Shown: one piece after another, positions 25,886 to 34,231 of the stretch
How the letters are laid out: each line of letters opens with the position of its first letter
Position numbering within the stretch: position 1 is the stretch's first letter
NCBI GenBank assembly: GCA_963933055.1
Contig: CAWVSY010000031.1
Location: 1 to 42,282 of the forward strand
From: Oleispira sp963933055
Lineage (GTDB): Bacteria > Pseudomonadota > Gammaproteobacteria > Pseudomonadales > Oceanobacteraceae
Direction of reading: 5' to 3'
DNA length: 42,282 bases
Program-made: the position numbers and the translations under genes
Notes under the pieces: model-generated
Database searches by the model: none
What the model was told of the DNA's origin: nothing
What the model saw: only the letters and a program-made list of their open reading frames with translations

Positions 25886-26962
25886 CTAAGAGTTTTTAAG
25901 TGGTAAATAAATAGAGAATTCAGTACGGCCAACGTCGCTTGTATATTCAATGATGCCTTCGTGCTGATTAATCAATGATTGTGCGATGGATAAACCGAGG
26001 CCTGTGCCTTCGGCGCGGCCACTGACCATTGGGTAAAACAAATTTTCTTTCAGGTGCTGTGGAATGCCCGGGCCATTATCTTCGATGGTGATTTTAGCGA
26101 CCAACCGATGGCGTTGATGGCCAATAGTAAATTGACTTTTAGTCCGCGTACGTAACGTGAGAGTTGGTTGTTCTATTTTGGCTTCTACCATGGCTTGTAC
26201 GGCATTTCGGCACAAATTTAAGGTTGCTTGAATAAGGTGCGATTTATCGCTAATAAATTCAGGAATGGAAGGATCATAATCGCGAATGATTTTGATATCT
26301 CCAAGCTGGTCAACTTCGATTAACTGACAAACACGCTCTAATACTTCGTGAATATTGGTCGATTCTTCTTTAGGCAATTGATTAGAGCCTAATAAGCGAT
26401 CAACAAGGTCGCGCAAACGATCAGCTTCTTCGATGATGATATTGGTATATTCATCCAGGGATTGATCTGGCAATGCGCGAGATAATAATTGAGCTGCGCC
26501 TCTGATTCCGCCAAGTGGGTTTTTAATTTCATGGGCCATACCACGAATAAACTCTCGGGTTGATTCTTGTTTTGCTAGAATTTGTTCTTCGCGGGAGATG
26601 CGCATTAAACGATCTCGCCCCTGAATTTCGATCAGTAGGCAAGGAGTGCGGCTTTCTGGATGAACAATGGGGCTGACGCTGTAATCAACAGTAATGCTTT
26701 GCGTATTATGTAAGGTTACTTCGGTTTCACGTTTTGTGAATGTGTAGCCGGTATTGATAGAACCTTGTAATGCTTCGCGGTCTTTGTCAGATTCCCAAGC
26801 AAGGTCATAAAAAGGCTCACCAATACCGCGACGGCCACTGACTTGTAGCAGTACTTCCGCCGCTGGATTCATATAAATAACCGATAGATCAACATCGAGC
26901 AACAATATGCCAGTATTCAGGTATTCGAGTAGTTGCTGGTTGAGGACCGCTGACGCAATCAT
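25886..26962 (-). CDS. ntrB: Nitrogen sensor kinase NtrB
   Basis: A 358-residue cytoplasmic histidine kinase from the ATG at 26962, which has AAGGAAAGG upstream and gives the usual size (349 in E. coli); a longer frame to 27043 adds 27 poorly fitting residues. PAS domain at about 8-110, then the H-box MAHEIKNPLGG (His144), and ATPase boxes NLCRNAVQAM, DNGPGIP and GLGLSIAQ. It phosphorylates or dephosphorylates NtrC in response to PII. No membrane segments, as expected. Confidence 0.95.
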   Translation of the reverse strand: MIASAVLNQQLLEYLNTGILLLDVDLSVIYMNPAAEVLLQVSGRRGIGEPFYDLAWESDKDREALQGSINTGYTFTKRETEVTLHNTQSITVDYSVSPIVHPESRTPCLLIEIQGRDRLMRISREEQILAKQESTREFIRGMAHEIKNPLGGIRGAAQLLSRALPDQSLDEYTNIIIEEADRLRDLVDRLLGSNQLPKEESTNIHEVLERVCQLIEVDQLGDIKIIRDYDPSIPEFISDKSHLIQATLNLCRNAVQAMVEAKIEQPTLTLRTRTKSQFTIGHQRHRLVAKITIEDNGPGIPQHLKENLFYPMVSGRAEGTGLGLSIAQSLINQHEGIIEYTSDVGRTEFSIYLPLKNS

Positions 26963-27110
26963 GTTTAAACCTTTCCTTGTGGCTAAGCTTTTGGCGGCTA
27001 AAACTGACTTAAAGCAAGAAGTGAGCCATTCATCAATACGCACGTATGTGAGGCGTTATAAAGATATCATAATGGATGATTGGGCTAAAATGGAGCGTAA
27101 TTTTTAAAAG

Positions 27111-27127
27111 TGCACCAAATTTGTGCG
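27111..27127 (-). promoter_or_regulatory. Candidate NtrC box upstream of ntrB
   Basis: TGCACCAAATTTGTGCG has a perfect left half of the NtrC consensus (TGCACC-N5-GGTGCA) and four of six bases in the right half, with the correct spacing. It lies about 150 bases before ntrB, in the gap after the DUF4124 gene, where autoregulation of ntrBC would be expected. Evidence is by consensus only. Confidence 0.5.
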
Positions 27128-27173
27128 CAATGGGGTGGCAGGTGCTTGCTAGCAGTGCGTTATAAAGGTAGCC

Positions 27174-27704
27174 TTATCGGCGCACATAAACGGTGACAGT
27201 CTGACTGCTGATGCGTTCTTCTTTGGTCTCTTTATTACGAACAACAACTTGCAGGGCGTGTTCGCCTCGATCCGTATTGGTGAGCTGCCAACTAAGATGA
27301 TTACCGCTTTCAACCTCTTTACCATTGATGAGTAGCGTTGCTTCGTCGCCTTCTTTTAGCTTCGGAACAATCTGGGCTGAGACATTTATATTGCCAAGCT
27401 TATCGCGCGTAAAATAGGTTTCCGCAGAGGGGCTTGTAATGGTGAGGGTTTGATAAACAGACTCGTCTTCTGCTTTATTTTTGGTGGCTGTTTTAGACGG
27501 TATTTTAATCGCAGGTATGATGCTGAGTTCTTTTAGTTTGTGCTTACGCGATTCTTTGCTTGGTTGGTCTGAGAAGACTCGGTTACCTTGCTCGTCTACG
27601 CTGATGTAGATTTCTGTAGCGTAGCTCGCTGAGGCGGCCAAACCAGTAACTATCCAGGTCGCTATCGTATAAAATAAAATGGCAAAAGTACGGCGAGTTA
27701 ACAT
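27174..27704 (-). CDS. DUF4124-domain envelope protein
   Basis: A 176-residue secreted protein with a signal peptide ending near SASYA (residues about 25-29). The N-terminal DUF4124 motif follows: EIYISVDEQGNRVFSDQP (about 31-48). A C-terminal beta domain comes next (TITSPSAETYFTRDKLGNIN ... ALQVVVRNKETKEERISS). DUF4124 proteins of unknown function commonly stand beside glnA and ntrBC in gammaproteobacteria; here glnA is not in the window. It is transcribed toward ntrB with 211 bases between. Function unknown. Confidence 0.85.
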   Translation of the reverse strand: MLTRRTFAILFYTIATWIVTGLAASASYATEIYISVDEQGNRVFSDQPSKESRKHKLKELSIIPAIKIPSKTATKNKAEDESVYQTLTITSPSAETYFTRDKLGNINVSAQIVPKLKEGDEATLLINGKEVESGNHLSWQLTNTDRGEHALQVVVRNKETKEERISSQTVTVYVRR

Positions 27705-27813
27705 AGGTCATCTATCAGGTTTTAAAAAGAATTTTCATCATGCCAGTCTAATGGTTGAGTATCAATAGATAGCGGTAGATAGCTGTTTGGATTTTAATAT
27801 TTGGGAAATAAAA

Positions 27814-28251
27814 ATGAAGGCATTAATACAGCGAGTAAGTGAAGCCAGCGTCACTATTGAAGGCCGCGTTTTTTCAAACATAGGGCAAGGCTTGGTTGTT
27901 TTATTAGGTGTTGAGAAAGGAGATGATTCTGATTCGGTTGATAAGCTTTTACATCGGGTAAGCCATTATCGTATTTTTTCTGATGATGAAGGAAAAATGA
28001 ATCTTGATGTGCAGCAAGTTAATGGCAGTCTACTGGTTGTTTCACAATTTACGTTAGCCGCCGATACCAGCAAAGGGTTGCGCCCAGGTTTTTCAACCGC
28101 TGCAAAACCTGATATTGCTAAAGCGCTTTATGAAGAATTTATTAGCAAAGCAAAACATAAAAATATTTCTGTCGCGACAGGGCAATTTGCAGCGGATATG
28201 AAAGTATCTTTAGTGAACGACGGCCCTGTCACTTTTTTATTGCATAGCTAA
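27814..28251 (+). CDS. dtd: D-aminoacyl-tRNA deacylase
   Basis: A 145-residue enzyme that removes D-amino acids mischarged on tRNA. The start at 27814 (MKALIQRVSEASVTIEG) gives exactly the family length; an in-frame start at 27787 adds nine unlikely residues. Motifs: VSQFTLAADTSKGLRPGF (active-site SQFTL) and NDGPVTF, the cross-subunit Gly-Pro motif. GGGAA precedes the ATG. It stands alone, divergent from the DUF4124 gene and convergent with the next gene (8 bases between stops). Confidence 0.97.
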   Translation: MKALIQRVSEASVTIEGRVFSNIGQGLVVLLGVEKGDDSDSVDKLLHRVSHYRIFSDDEGKMNLDVQQVNGSLLVVSQFTLAADTSKGLRPGFSTAAKPDIAKALYEEFISKAKHKNISVATGQFAADMKVSLVNDGPVTFLLHS

Positions 28252-28259
28252 AATTTTGC

Positions 28260-28718
28260 TTATGCCGAGATTGCACTGGGTTCATATAAACCTAAGGCTT
28301 CTTCTAAAGCAAAAAGATAAGAGGGCAAAATGTTAGTACTTAAGCCCGCGTATTCTGCTACCCAAGTAGAGCTGCCAAGAATGATTGTAGGGATTAATCG
28401 GCCAATTTTAGCAAAAAAGCGCGCGGCTGAAACTTCAGCATTATCGCTTTCATTGATGTAATAAACCTTAATATCAACAATAAAGTTTAGGCAAGACTTC
28501 TCTTTATTTACTTGAATTTGTATGGGGCTACGAGAGTGTGCGCAATACATGTTCAAATCTTTGAAACGTTGATTTAAGCGTTTCTCTATCGCATTTTTTT
28601 TCTTTTCTGTGTCGGTACGCACCAAGCCTGGCAATCTAAATTGGCACTTTATTGTACCGACAAACTTAGATTCTTTATTTTCTCGTGCATTGGGAATATT
28701 ACAAAGGTTGAGACTCAT
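28260..28718 (-). CDS. Unrecognised 152-residue protein
   Basis: I do not recognise this protein. It is a plausible gene: GAGAG lies six bases before the ATG, there is a 238-base upstream region rich in inverted repeats, and the product has a globular composition. Visible features are a Lys/Arg-rich middle (TEKKKNAIEKRLNQRF), four Cys (NLCNIP, IKCQFRL, MYCAHS, SCLNF), and a more hydrophobic C-terminal third (GRLIPTIILGSSTWVAEYAG). No signal peptide. Spaced CQF, YCAH and SCLNF could bind metal, but the spacing fits no family I know. Confidence 0.65.
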   Translation of the reverse strand: MSLNLCNIPNARENKESKFVGTIKCQFRLPGLVRTDTEKKKNAIEKRLNQRFKDLNMYCAHSRSPIQIQVNKEKSCLNFIVDIKVYYINESDNAEVSAARFFAKIGRLIPTIILGSSTWVAEYAGLSTNILPSYLFALEEALGLYEPSAISA

Positions 28719-28726
28719 AACTACTC

Positions 28727-28830
28727 TCTAAATTTAGAACGCTTTTAATTTTTATATAACCGAATATTCCATGATTCGCTCTGCATATAATCCTATTATG
28801 CAGTTGCATAGTATCATACTGCTAAAGCAG
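28727..28830. repeat. Inverted-repeat cluster upstream of the 28260-28718 gene
   Basis: In this gap I see a 12-base palindrome TCTAAATTTAGA (28727-28738), an inverted repeat CTGCATA ... TATGCAG (28781-28803), a palindrome AGTATCATACT (28810-28820) and a small hairpin CTGCT-AA-AGCAG (28819-28830). They lie in the promoter region of the minus-strand gene. No known operator is recognised. Confidence 0.4.
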
Positions 28831-28902
28831 GTCGTGAAGTAGTTGCTAGCGTAATTTTTTGTTACTGAGAAGAGTATTTTATTGTTTTTTGAGACGTGCA
28901 TC

Positions 28903-28931
28903 CAAAAATACTGTCATTGAGCGACAGGTAT
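28903..28931 (-). terminator. Candidate terminator after the 28956-29471 gene
   Basis: Read on the minus strand, ATACCTGTC pairs with GACAGTAT (one bulged base) around GCTCAAT and is followed by a T-run. It stands about 25 bases after the stop of the gene at 28956-29471. Confidence 0.6.
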
Positions 28932-28955
28932 TGTCATTGGTATTTTTTAAAATTT

Positions 28956-29471
28956 TTAGACGAATTGATTCAGCTCTTGGCCTTGGCGGGGAGCTGCATT
29001 AATGTTCTGAAACTGATTGAAGATATCAATCGCGGGTTTATTAGCGGAATCGGTTTCACGCTGAACTCTATTATTTTCGATGCTTTCGTTTTGAGTTGTT
29101 TCATTTTTTGTGCTTTCTGATGCAGCCGCTGCTGATTGCGGAAGTTGTATCGTCTGAGAAGAAGGTCGCACTTCGTTAGGCTCTGCATTGCGGACATTGC
29201 CAGCTTGCTGATTAAATTCAGCTCTTTGTGCCTCTTGTTGTGCGACCTCAATTTTTTGCTGTTCTTCATTACTCACCTGCTGTTCCGCGGGTGTATTGAC
29301 CGATGTCGCTTTTACTTGCTCGCTGGGTTTGCGGCCTTGATCATCATTTACCCTTAGTGTCTGTTGAACAGACTTCTCATTGTCAGTGGCTGTAACCGTA
29401 GGTTCAGCTTGTTTGCGAGAAGGTTGGGTTGCAGGTATTGCAAAACTACCTGCTGATGATATCGGTGCCAT
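28956..29471 (-). CDS. Low-complexity Gln/Glu/Asn/Ser-rich protein, unrecognised
   Basis: A 171-residue, hydrophilic, probably disordered protein with no membrane segment, signal peptide or Cys. It starts MAPISSAGSFAIPATQPSRK; residues about 60-100 are a Gln/Glu-rich segment with coiled-coil character (EQQVSNEEQQKIEVAQQEAQ); the end is IFNQFQNINAAPRQGQELNQ. A GGAAAA ribosome site and a terminator support it as a real gene. Its style resembles the disordered N-terminal half of the SprA-like protein at 39594-40523, but I see no shared motif. Function unknown. Confidence 0.65.
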   Translation of the reverse strand: MAPISSAGSFAIPATQPSRKQAEPTVTATDNEKSVQQTLRVNDDQGRKPSEQVKATSVNTPAEQQVSNEEQQKIEVAQQEAQRAEFNQQAGNVRNAEPNEVRPSSQTIQLPQSAAAASESTKNETTQNESIENNRVQRETDSANKPAIDIFNQFQNINAAPRQGQELNQFV

Positions 29472-29638
29472 TATTGTTTTCCATATAGCAAGTATCTAAT
29501 ACATGATGGGTGAGCGACTTCATATACAAAGCACGAAGAACCAATAAACTTTGCATACATTCACTATAGCGCTGTTTGGTTGATTTATGAATGCTTTAAT
29601 TGCCTGTTTAGAGAAGGCTTTGATCTAATAATGACTAC

Positions 29639-30301
29639 TCATATTCGATTCGCTTTATACAGATTCACTAAGCGAAATTCATCCAATTCATCAAGATCAG
29701 GAACTGTGAAAGAATCAATTTGGCCAATGGCAGTATAGGGAGGAAAGTCAAAGTTTTTTACTCGTGAATCGGCTACTAATACTTCAGGTGCTTTCTGCAA
29801 AAATACGTCTAGCAAAGGCAGATTTTCTTTATCGTATAATACGTCGGCGGCAATTAATAAATCGATCTCTTGGTCAAACTCAAACAAGTCACCGTGCAAT
29901 TCAAATTCTACGTTATTGAGTCTTGCATTTTCTTGGCACGATAGCAGTGCATCTGGGTCAATGTCGCAGGCGATGACGTGCTTGGCCCCAGCCATTATGG
30001 CGGCAATCGCGACGATGCCAGATCCTGCTCCAAAATCCATAATACGTTTATCTTTTACCAGTTCAGGATTTTGTAAAATATAGCGTGCTAATACTTGGCC
30101 ACTGGCCCAGCAAAAAGCCCAATAGGCTGGGTAAGCTTGTATGGCTAATATTTCTTCTTGGCTAAATGAACGCTGCATGGGAGCAGGATCAACTAGCCAC
30201 AGTTTGATCTCTGGACACTGAGGTAAAACTTGTTCGCTAATACTGGCATCAGCCAGCATTTTTTGAATACAGGTAGTTAAGTTTTTTGGAATTGACGGCA
30301 T
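29639..30301 (-). CDS. Class I SAM-dependent methyltransferase, probably protein-lysine type
   Basis: A 220-residue methyltransferase from the ATG at 30301 (a TTG at 30313 is possible). The SAM-binding motif I is IMDFGAGSGIVAIAAIMAG, then ACDIDPDAL, and the post-motif LLIAADVLYD, seen in the family that includes eukaryotic ETF-beta lysine methyltransferase and PrmA-like enzymes. The N-terminal IKLWLVDPAPMQRSFSQEE and the PAYWAFCWASGQVLARY helix are typical. Likely substrate is a protein lysine side chain; ETF-beta is only a guess. No ribosome site is evident. Confidence 0.85.
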   Translation of the reverse strand: MPSIPKNLTTCIQKMLADASISEQVLPQCPEIKLWLVDPAPMQRSFSQEEILAIQAYPAYWAFCWASGQVLARYILQNPELVKDKRIMDFGAGSGIVAIAAIMAGAKHVIACDIDPDALLSCQENARLNNVEFELHGDLFEFDQEIDLLIAADVLYDKENLPLLDVFLQKAPEVLVADSRVKNFDFPPYTAIGQIDSFTVPDLDELDEFRLVNLYKANRI

Positions 30302-30387
30302 GGGGTAAATCAACGCTAGTAAGTTATGTCAGATTATAACGCATTTGCTCTTACCTACTTAGATTTTGATCCGGTTTGATAAAGCAG

Positions 30388-30405
30388 GTTAAATCTTGAT
30401 TTAAC
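30388..30405 (+). promoter_or_regulatory. 18-base palindrome before the phosphoketolase-like gene
   Basis: GTTAAATC-TT-GATTTAAC is a perfect 8-bp inverted repeat. A possible -10 (TATAAT, 30436-30441) lies 30 bases downstream, so the palindrome occupies a site at or just upstream of -35. It is a candidate operator for an unidentified regulator of the gene at 30503. Confidence 0.5.
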
Positions 30406-30502
30406 ACAAGGCGACTATTCTGAGCTTTCGTAAACTATAATTTCTGGTGTGACTGGCCAAGATATAGCGTAACGATTGATCGAGATAAGGGTGAAAATAC
30501 AT

Positions 30503-32869
30503 ATGACGAATAGTGATGGCATGGATGGAAGTTTTTCTAATTGGGCTAATGGCCATGGAGTTATTCATCATAGTGAACAAACCCAGCAGCGTATTAAAAG
30601 TTTAGCCGAACAATTATTACAACAGCAAAAAATTCAAAAGATAGACGATTTTTATCAGTGTTTATCGGCTTTGGATATTATTACCAATCAAGCCATGTGG
30701 TTGGTAGCGCATATGACGTATAGCAAGTCTGTGCACCTAGATGGTCGAGAATTAATCGCCGATGATTTTAAGCAAGATCCGCAAGGGCATACGGGCGGAT
30801 CACTTAATATGGTGCCTGCATTTGCCGGTTTTTTAGCGGCGAATACTTTAACCGGAGCGCATCGAGATTGGTTGATGGGGCAAGGCCATTGTGTGGCCGC
30901 CATTGATGCTTTGCAGTTATTAACAGGGCTGGCGAAAACCGATAGACAACAGCAGTTTCCGTTAACGGATAAAGGCCTAACGGATTTTGTCCGGGCATTT
31001 TATAGCTACGAAGTATCGTCACAAGGTAAGCCCGCATCACCATTAGGAAGCCATGTGAATGTCAATACAAAAGGTGCCAGCATTGAGGGGGGATATTTGG
31101 GTTTTGCTGCTTTGCATTATGTTCATCAACCCTTACCAGGGGAGCGTTTAGTCGCTTTTTTAAGTGATGGTGCATTTGAAGAGCAGCGCGGCAGTGATTG
31201 GGCTGCTCGTTGGTGGCGAGCAGAAGATACCGGTTCGGTATGTCCGATTATGATTGCTAACGGGCGTCGGATTGATCAGCGAACAATGACGGCTCAGCAA
31301 GGTGATAGTGCTTGGTTTGCCGAGCATTTAGCGCACCAAGGGTTTGATCCTGTTGTGATTGATGGCCGAGATCCTGCCGCTTTTGTTTGGGCCATTATTA
31401 CAATGGAAGAATCTTTAGCTGCCCAGGCGGAAAAGATTAAACGCGGTGAATTACAATACCCTGTTGCTTTACCTTATTGCATTGCCGAAACCGAAAAAGG
31501 GTTTGGTTTTCCTGGTGCAGGAACGAATGCTGCTCATGGTTTGCCTTTGCAGCAAAATCCTCGCTTTGATGAGGTTGCTAGAGGCTTATTTAATCAAGGT
31601 GCGCGTGCGTTATTTAATGCGGAAGCGACGTGGAAAGAAGCCGCGCATTGTTTACGTCAGCCTACAAAACCTTATGTGGCTAAAGAAGTCACCGTTACTT
31701 TGCCAGAGCCGAAGTGGCAAAATTTAGACAAGCATTATTCACCTGCGCAGGCGATGGACGATTATTTTGTCGAGCTGGCAGAAGTCAATTCTAAGTTAAG
31801 AATACGAGTCGGTAACCCCGATGAATTATCGTCTAATCGTTTTTCTAAAACCTTAGAATTACTCAAGCATCGTGTCACAAATCCAGAAGCGAGTATTGCA
31901 GAGGCTATTGATGGCAGGGTGATTACAGCGCTGAATGAAGAAGCGGTTATTTCTGCATGTTTGGCGAATCACCAAGGGCTAAATCTTGTTGTTTCCTACG
32001 AATCGTTTGCGATGAAAATGTTAGGGGCTATTCGACAAGCGGTTATCTTTTCTCGTCATCAAAAAGAAAGTGATGACCCCGCAGGTTGGTTGTCTTTACC
32101 TGTGGTTGCAACGTCTCATGTTTGGGAAAATGGCAAAAATGAGCAAAGTCATCAAGACCCCAATTTGTCGGAGTCTTTATTAAATGAAATGAGCGATATG
32201 GCGCGGGTTGTATTTCCAGCAGATGCAAATAGCGCGATGAGTGTATTGCGCGCTTGTTACAGTGATTTGGGGTCGGTATGGAATGTGGTCGTCGCTAAAT
32301 CGAAACTGCCTGTTTTGCTCAGCCCAGAACAGGCTCAGCAGTTAGTGGAGCAAGGTGCTTTATGTTTGCGAGGTAATTGCCATGCTGACATTCAGCTGGT
32401 GGCGGTAGGCGCTTATCAACTGCAGCAAACATTATTATTGAGTGACCGTCTAACCGCGATGAATCAAGGGCATAGTATTGTCTTTGTATTGGAACCTGGA
32501 CGTTTTCGCCAGTCTAGGGATTCGTGGGAAGAAAAAATTCAGGCTAGCAAGTCGCTGACTGATGCATTGTTTCCTAATACTATTAAGCAGCGTTTGTTTT
32601 TCTGCCATGGTCATCCAGAGGCCATACTCGCGTGTTGTCGACCTCTTGATTTAGGTGCGGCTAAAACGTCCGCTTTGGGTTATATCAATCAAGGCGGGAC
32701 GCTTGATAGCGATGGTATGTTGTTCGCGAATAAATGCACATGGGCCCACGGCGCTTTGCGTTTGGCTCAGCAATTAGGTAAAGCTGACGATACTTGGTTA
32801 ACCAGCGACGAGTTGGCGGCGGTGCTTGGTCAGGGTGATCCTTATCACATTATCAAAAAACCTTTTTAA
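30503..32869 (+). CDS. Divergent phosphoketolase-family (XFP-like) thiamine-diphosphate enzyme
   Basis: A 788-residue protein laid out like phosphoketolases: N-terminal TPP-binding region (QGHTGGSLNMVPAFAGF, GQGHCVAAIDALQLLTG, SIEGGYLGFAALHYVHQPL), a central pyrimidine-type domain (VVSYESFAMKMLGAIRQA, SHQDPNLSE) and a C-terminal domain ending GTLDSDGMLFANKCTWAHG. Classical enzymes cleave xylulose-5-P or fructose-6-P to acetyl-P. Here the GDG of the TPP motif is SDG, with the matching Asn in MIANGRR, so it may act differently. I recall database relatives named xylulose-5-phosphate 3-epimerase, a label I cannot justify chemically. The ATG at 30503 is chosen because AAGGGTG precedes it; earlier TTG/GTG starts exist. 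Its stop overlaps the convergent gene by 4 bases. Confidence 0.8.
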   Translation: MTNSDGMDGSFSNWANGHGVIHHSEQTQQRIKSLAEQLLQQQKIQKIDDFYQCLSALDIITNQAMWLVAHMTYSKSVHLDGRELIADDFKQDPQGHTGGSLNMVPAFAGFLAANTLTGAHRDWLMGQGHCVAAIDALQLLTGLAKTDRQQQFPLTDKGLTDFVRAFYSYEVSSQGKPASPLGSHVNVNTKGASIEGGYLGFAALHYVHQPLPGERLVAFLSDGAFEEQRGSDWAARWWRAEDTGSVCPIMIANGRRIDQRTMTAQQGDSAWFAEHLAHQGFDPVVIDGRDPAAFVWAIITMEESLAAQAEKIKRGELQYPVALPYCIAETEKGFGFPGAGTNAAHGLPLQQNPRFDEVARGLFNQGARALFNAEATWKEAAHCLRQPTKPYVAKEVTVTLPEPKWQNLDKHYSPAQAMDDYFVELAEVNSKLRIRVGNPDELSSNRFSKTLELLKHRVTNPEASIAEAIDGRVITALNEEAVISACLANHQGLNLVVSYESFAMKMLGAIRQAVIFSRHQKESDDPAGWLSLPVVATSHVWENGKNEQSHQDPNLSESLLNEMSDMARVVFPADANSAMSVLRACYSDLGSVWNVVVAKSKLPVLLSPEQAQQLVEQGALCLRGNCHADIQLVAVGAYQLQQTLLLSDRLTAMNQGHSIVFVLEPGRFRQSRDSWEEKIQASKSLTDALFPNTIKQRLFFCHGHPEAILACCRPLDLGAAKTSALGYINQGGTLDSDGMLFANKCTWAHGALRLAQQLGKADDTWLTSDELAAVLGQGDPYHIIKKPF

Positions 32870-34104
32870 GGTTTGTCTTTGACAGGAACTTGCATTCCCC
32901 CGGCATTTTTTTTAATCCAACCTCGGATTCGCCTGTTGGTTGGATTTTCTAATTCGGTATAGCTCGTAATTTCTTGGGTTACGATTTGCTGGTAGCGATT
33001 GTTATTGCTGCGTCGCATAATTGCTAGGCGAGTTTTTGTTGAGCGATCAAGTGCGTATTTTGTATGTTGTATTAAATCGAGATAAGGTACTGAGATGTCT
33101 GTGAGTTGTTGATTAATCAAATCTTCATCGTATGGGTTGGGTAAAGCGTCAATGGTAATTAAGGTCAGCCCTTTGGGGTCTTGATCTTGTTGAATTTGGC
33201 GATAAACATAATCGATGGCCCACGATCCTCCTTGGCCAAAACCAATGATGATTAAGTTGAATTTCTTTTTTTGATGCAGATATTCAATGGCGGTATTAAT
33301 GCGTTCGCGGTTTTGAGATTGATAGTCTGCAATAAGATCGATAATGCTTTCTTGTTCTGCGACTTCGGTATCGGCTTCTGCCATGGGTAAGTCAGGAAGC
33401 TTGTCTAGTCGTGGCAGAGCAGGCTCGTTATCATCATTGTCTGTTTTTGTATTTTCGCCCTTGAGATCTTCTGCGGCAATATCGGCTGGCCCATCACTGT
33501 CTTTTTTTTCTTTGTTTTCCATTTCTTGATTTTCTGATTCTTGAGTCGTGCCCTCTGCGTCACCATTTTCTGAGTCCAGTCCCGTGGATGCTTGCTCATC
33601 ATTATTTTGTGCGTCTAATGTTTTGGCGGCCGCAACGTTTTCTCTTGCAATTCGTTGACGCTTCAACTTATGTGGTAGTTCTATGGTTAATGTATCCCAG
33701 CCAAATAACGGTAAATATTCACGCAGTGGGCCAACCACTTCTGGCCAATGACCATGCTGTTGCTCGTCATGAAGTATCAGTATTGCCCCTTGTGGCTGAC
33801 CACTCGCTTGGGGTAAATACAAACCATAAAATTCTTCTAGAGCATTACTCAGATTGATAACTTCATCTTCCCGCTTCATTAAGGTCATATGCTGCAAGAG
33901 TGCAGCAGATCGTTTATTTTCAACATCGGGAAAGTGGCGTTCAAGAGTCGCAGTATCGTTCGGCGCTGCTACATTTTCTGCGGCTTTTGCTTCTTCTGTT
34001 ATTGTCGTGTCTTCTGTTGCTATTGATTCTTCTTCTGCGGCTTTAGCAAAGAAACTCGTCGTGCTAGCGATCAGTAATAAAATGACTAATGTCTGAGACT
34101 TCAT
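32866..34104 (-). CDS. DUF3530 alpha/beta-hydrolase-like envelope protein
   Basis: A 412-residue secreted protein, signal peptide to about residue 23 (from the ATG at 34104, GAAGG upstream; a TTG at 34116 is less likely). The alpha/beta hydrolase-like DUF3530 core is split: GAILILHDEQQHGHWPEVV at about 105-125, then an acidic, low-complexity insert of roughly 100 residues (about 150-255, many Glu, Asp, Asn), then IIIGFGQGGSWAIDYVYRQI with Gly-Gln-Gly in place of the usual nucleophile motif GxSxG, so hydrolase activity is doubtful. Function of the family unknown. Confidence 0.82.
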   Translation of the reverse strand: MKSQTLVILLLIASTTSFFAKAAEEESIATEDTTITEEAKAAENVAAPNDTATLERHFPDVENKRSAALLQHMTLMKREDEVINLSNALEEFYGLYLPQASGQPQGAILILHDEQQHGHWPEVVGPLREYLPLFGWDTLTIELPHKLKRQRIARENVAAAKTLDAQNNDEQASTGLDSENGDAEGTTQESENQEMENKEKKDSDGPADIAAEDLKGENTKTDNDDNEPALPRLDKLPDLPMAEADTEVAEQESIIDLIADYQSQNRERINTAIEYLHQKKKFNLIIIGFGQGGSWAIDYVYRQIQQDQDPKGLTLITIDALPNPYDEDLINQQLTDISVPYLDLIQHTKYALDRSTKTRLAIMRRSNNNRYQQIVTQEITSYTELENPTNRRIRGWIKKNAGGMQVPVKDKP

Positions 34105-34231
34105 AGCAACCTTCAATTCGAGTGATTCCTTTAAGCCTAGTTAACAAGCAAAAGTTCTTCCTTACTTTTATGATATTTTCCATCTAAAATACGTTAATTG
34201 ATTATTACTCCCACTTCTCGTTGAGATTGTT

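Noticed and set aside
27136..27150. Sigma-54 promoter TGGCAGG-TGC-TTGCT
   Set aside because: Only 9 bases separate GG and GC (10 are needed) and it faces the 3' end of the DUF4124 gene, not a gene start.
28896..29357. Plus-strand short frames opposite the low-complexity gene
   Set aside because: They mirror the repetitive codons of the minus-strand gene and show hydrophobic shadow composition without ribosome sites.
30804..31043. Minus-strand 79-codon frame within the phosphoketolase-like gene
   Set aside because: It lies wholly inside a clear gene on the other strand, with no ribosome site or recognisable motif.
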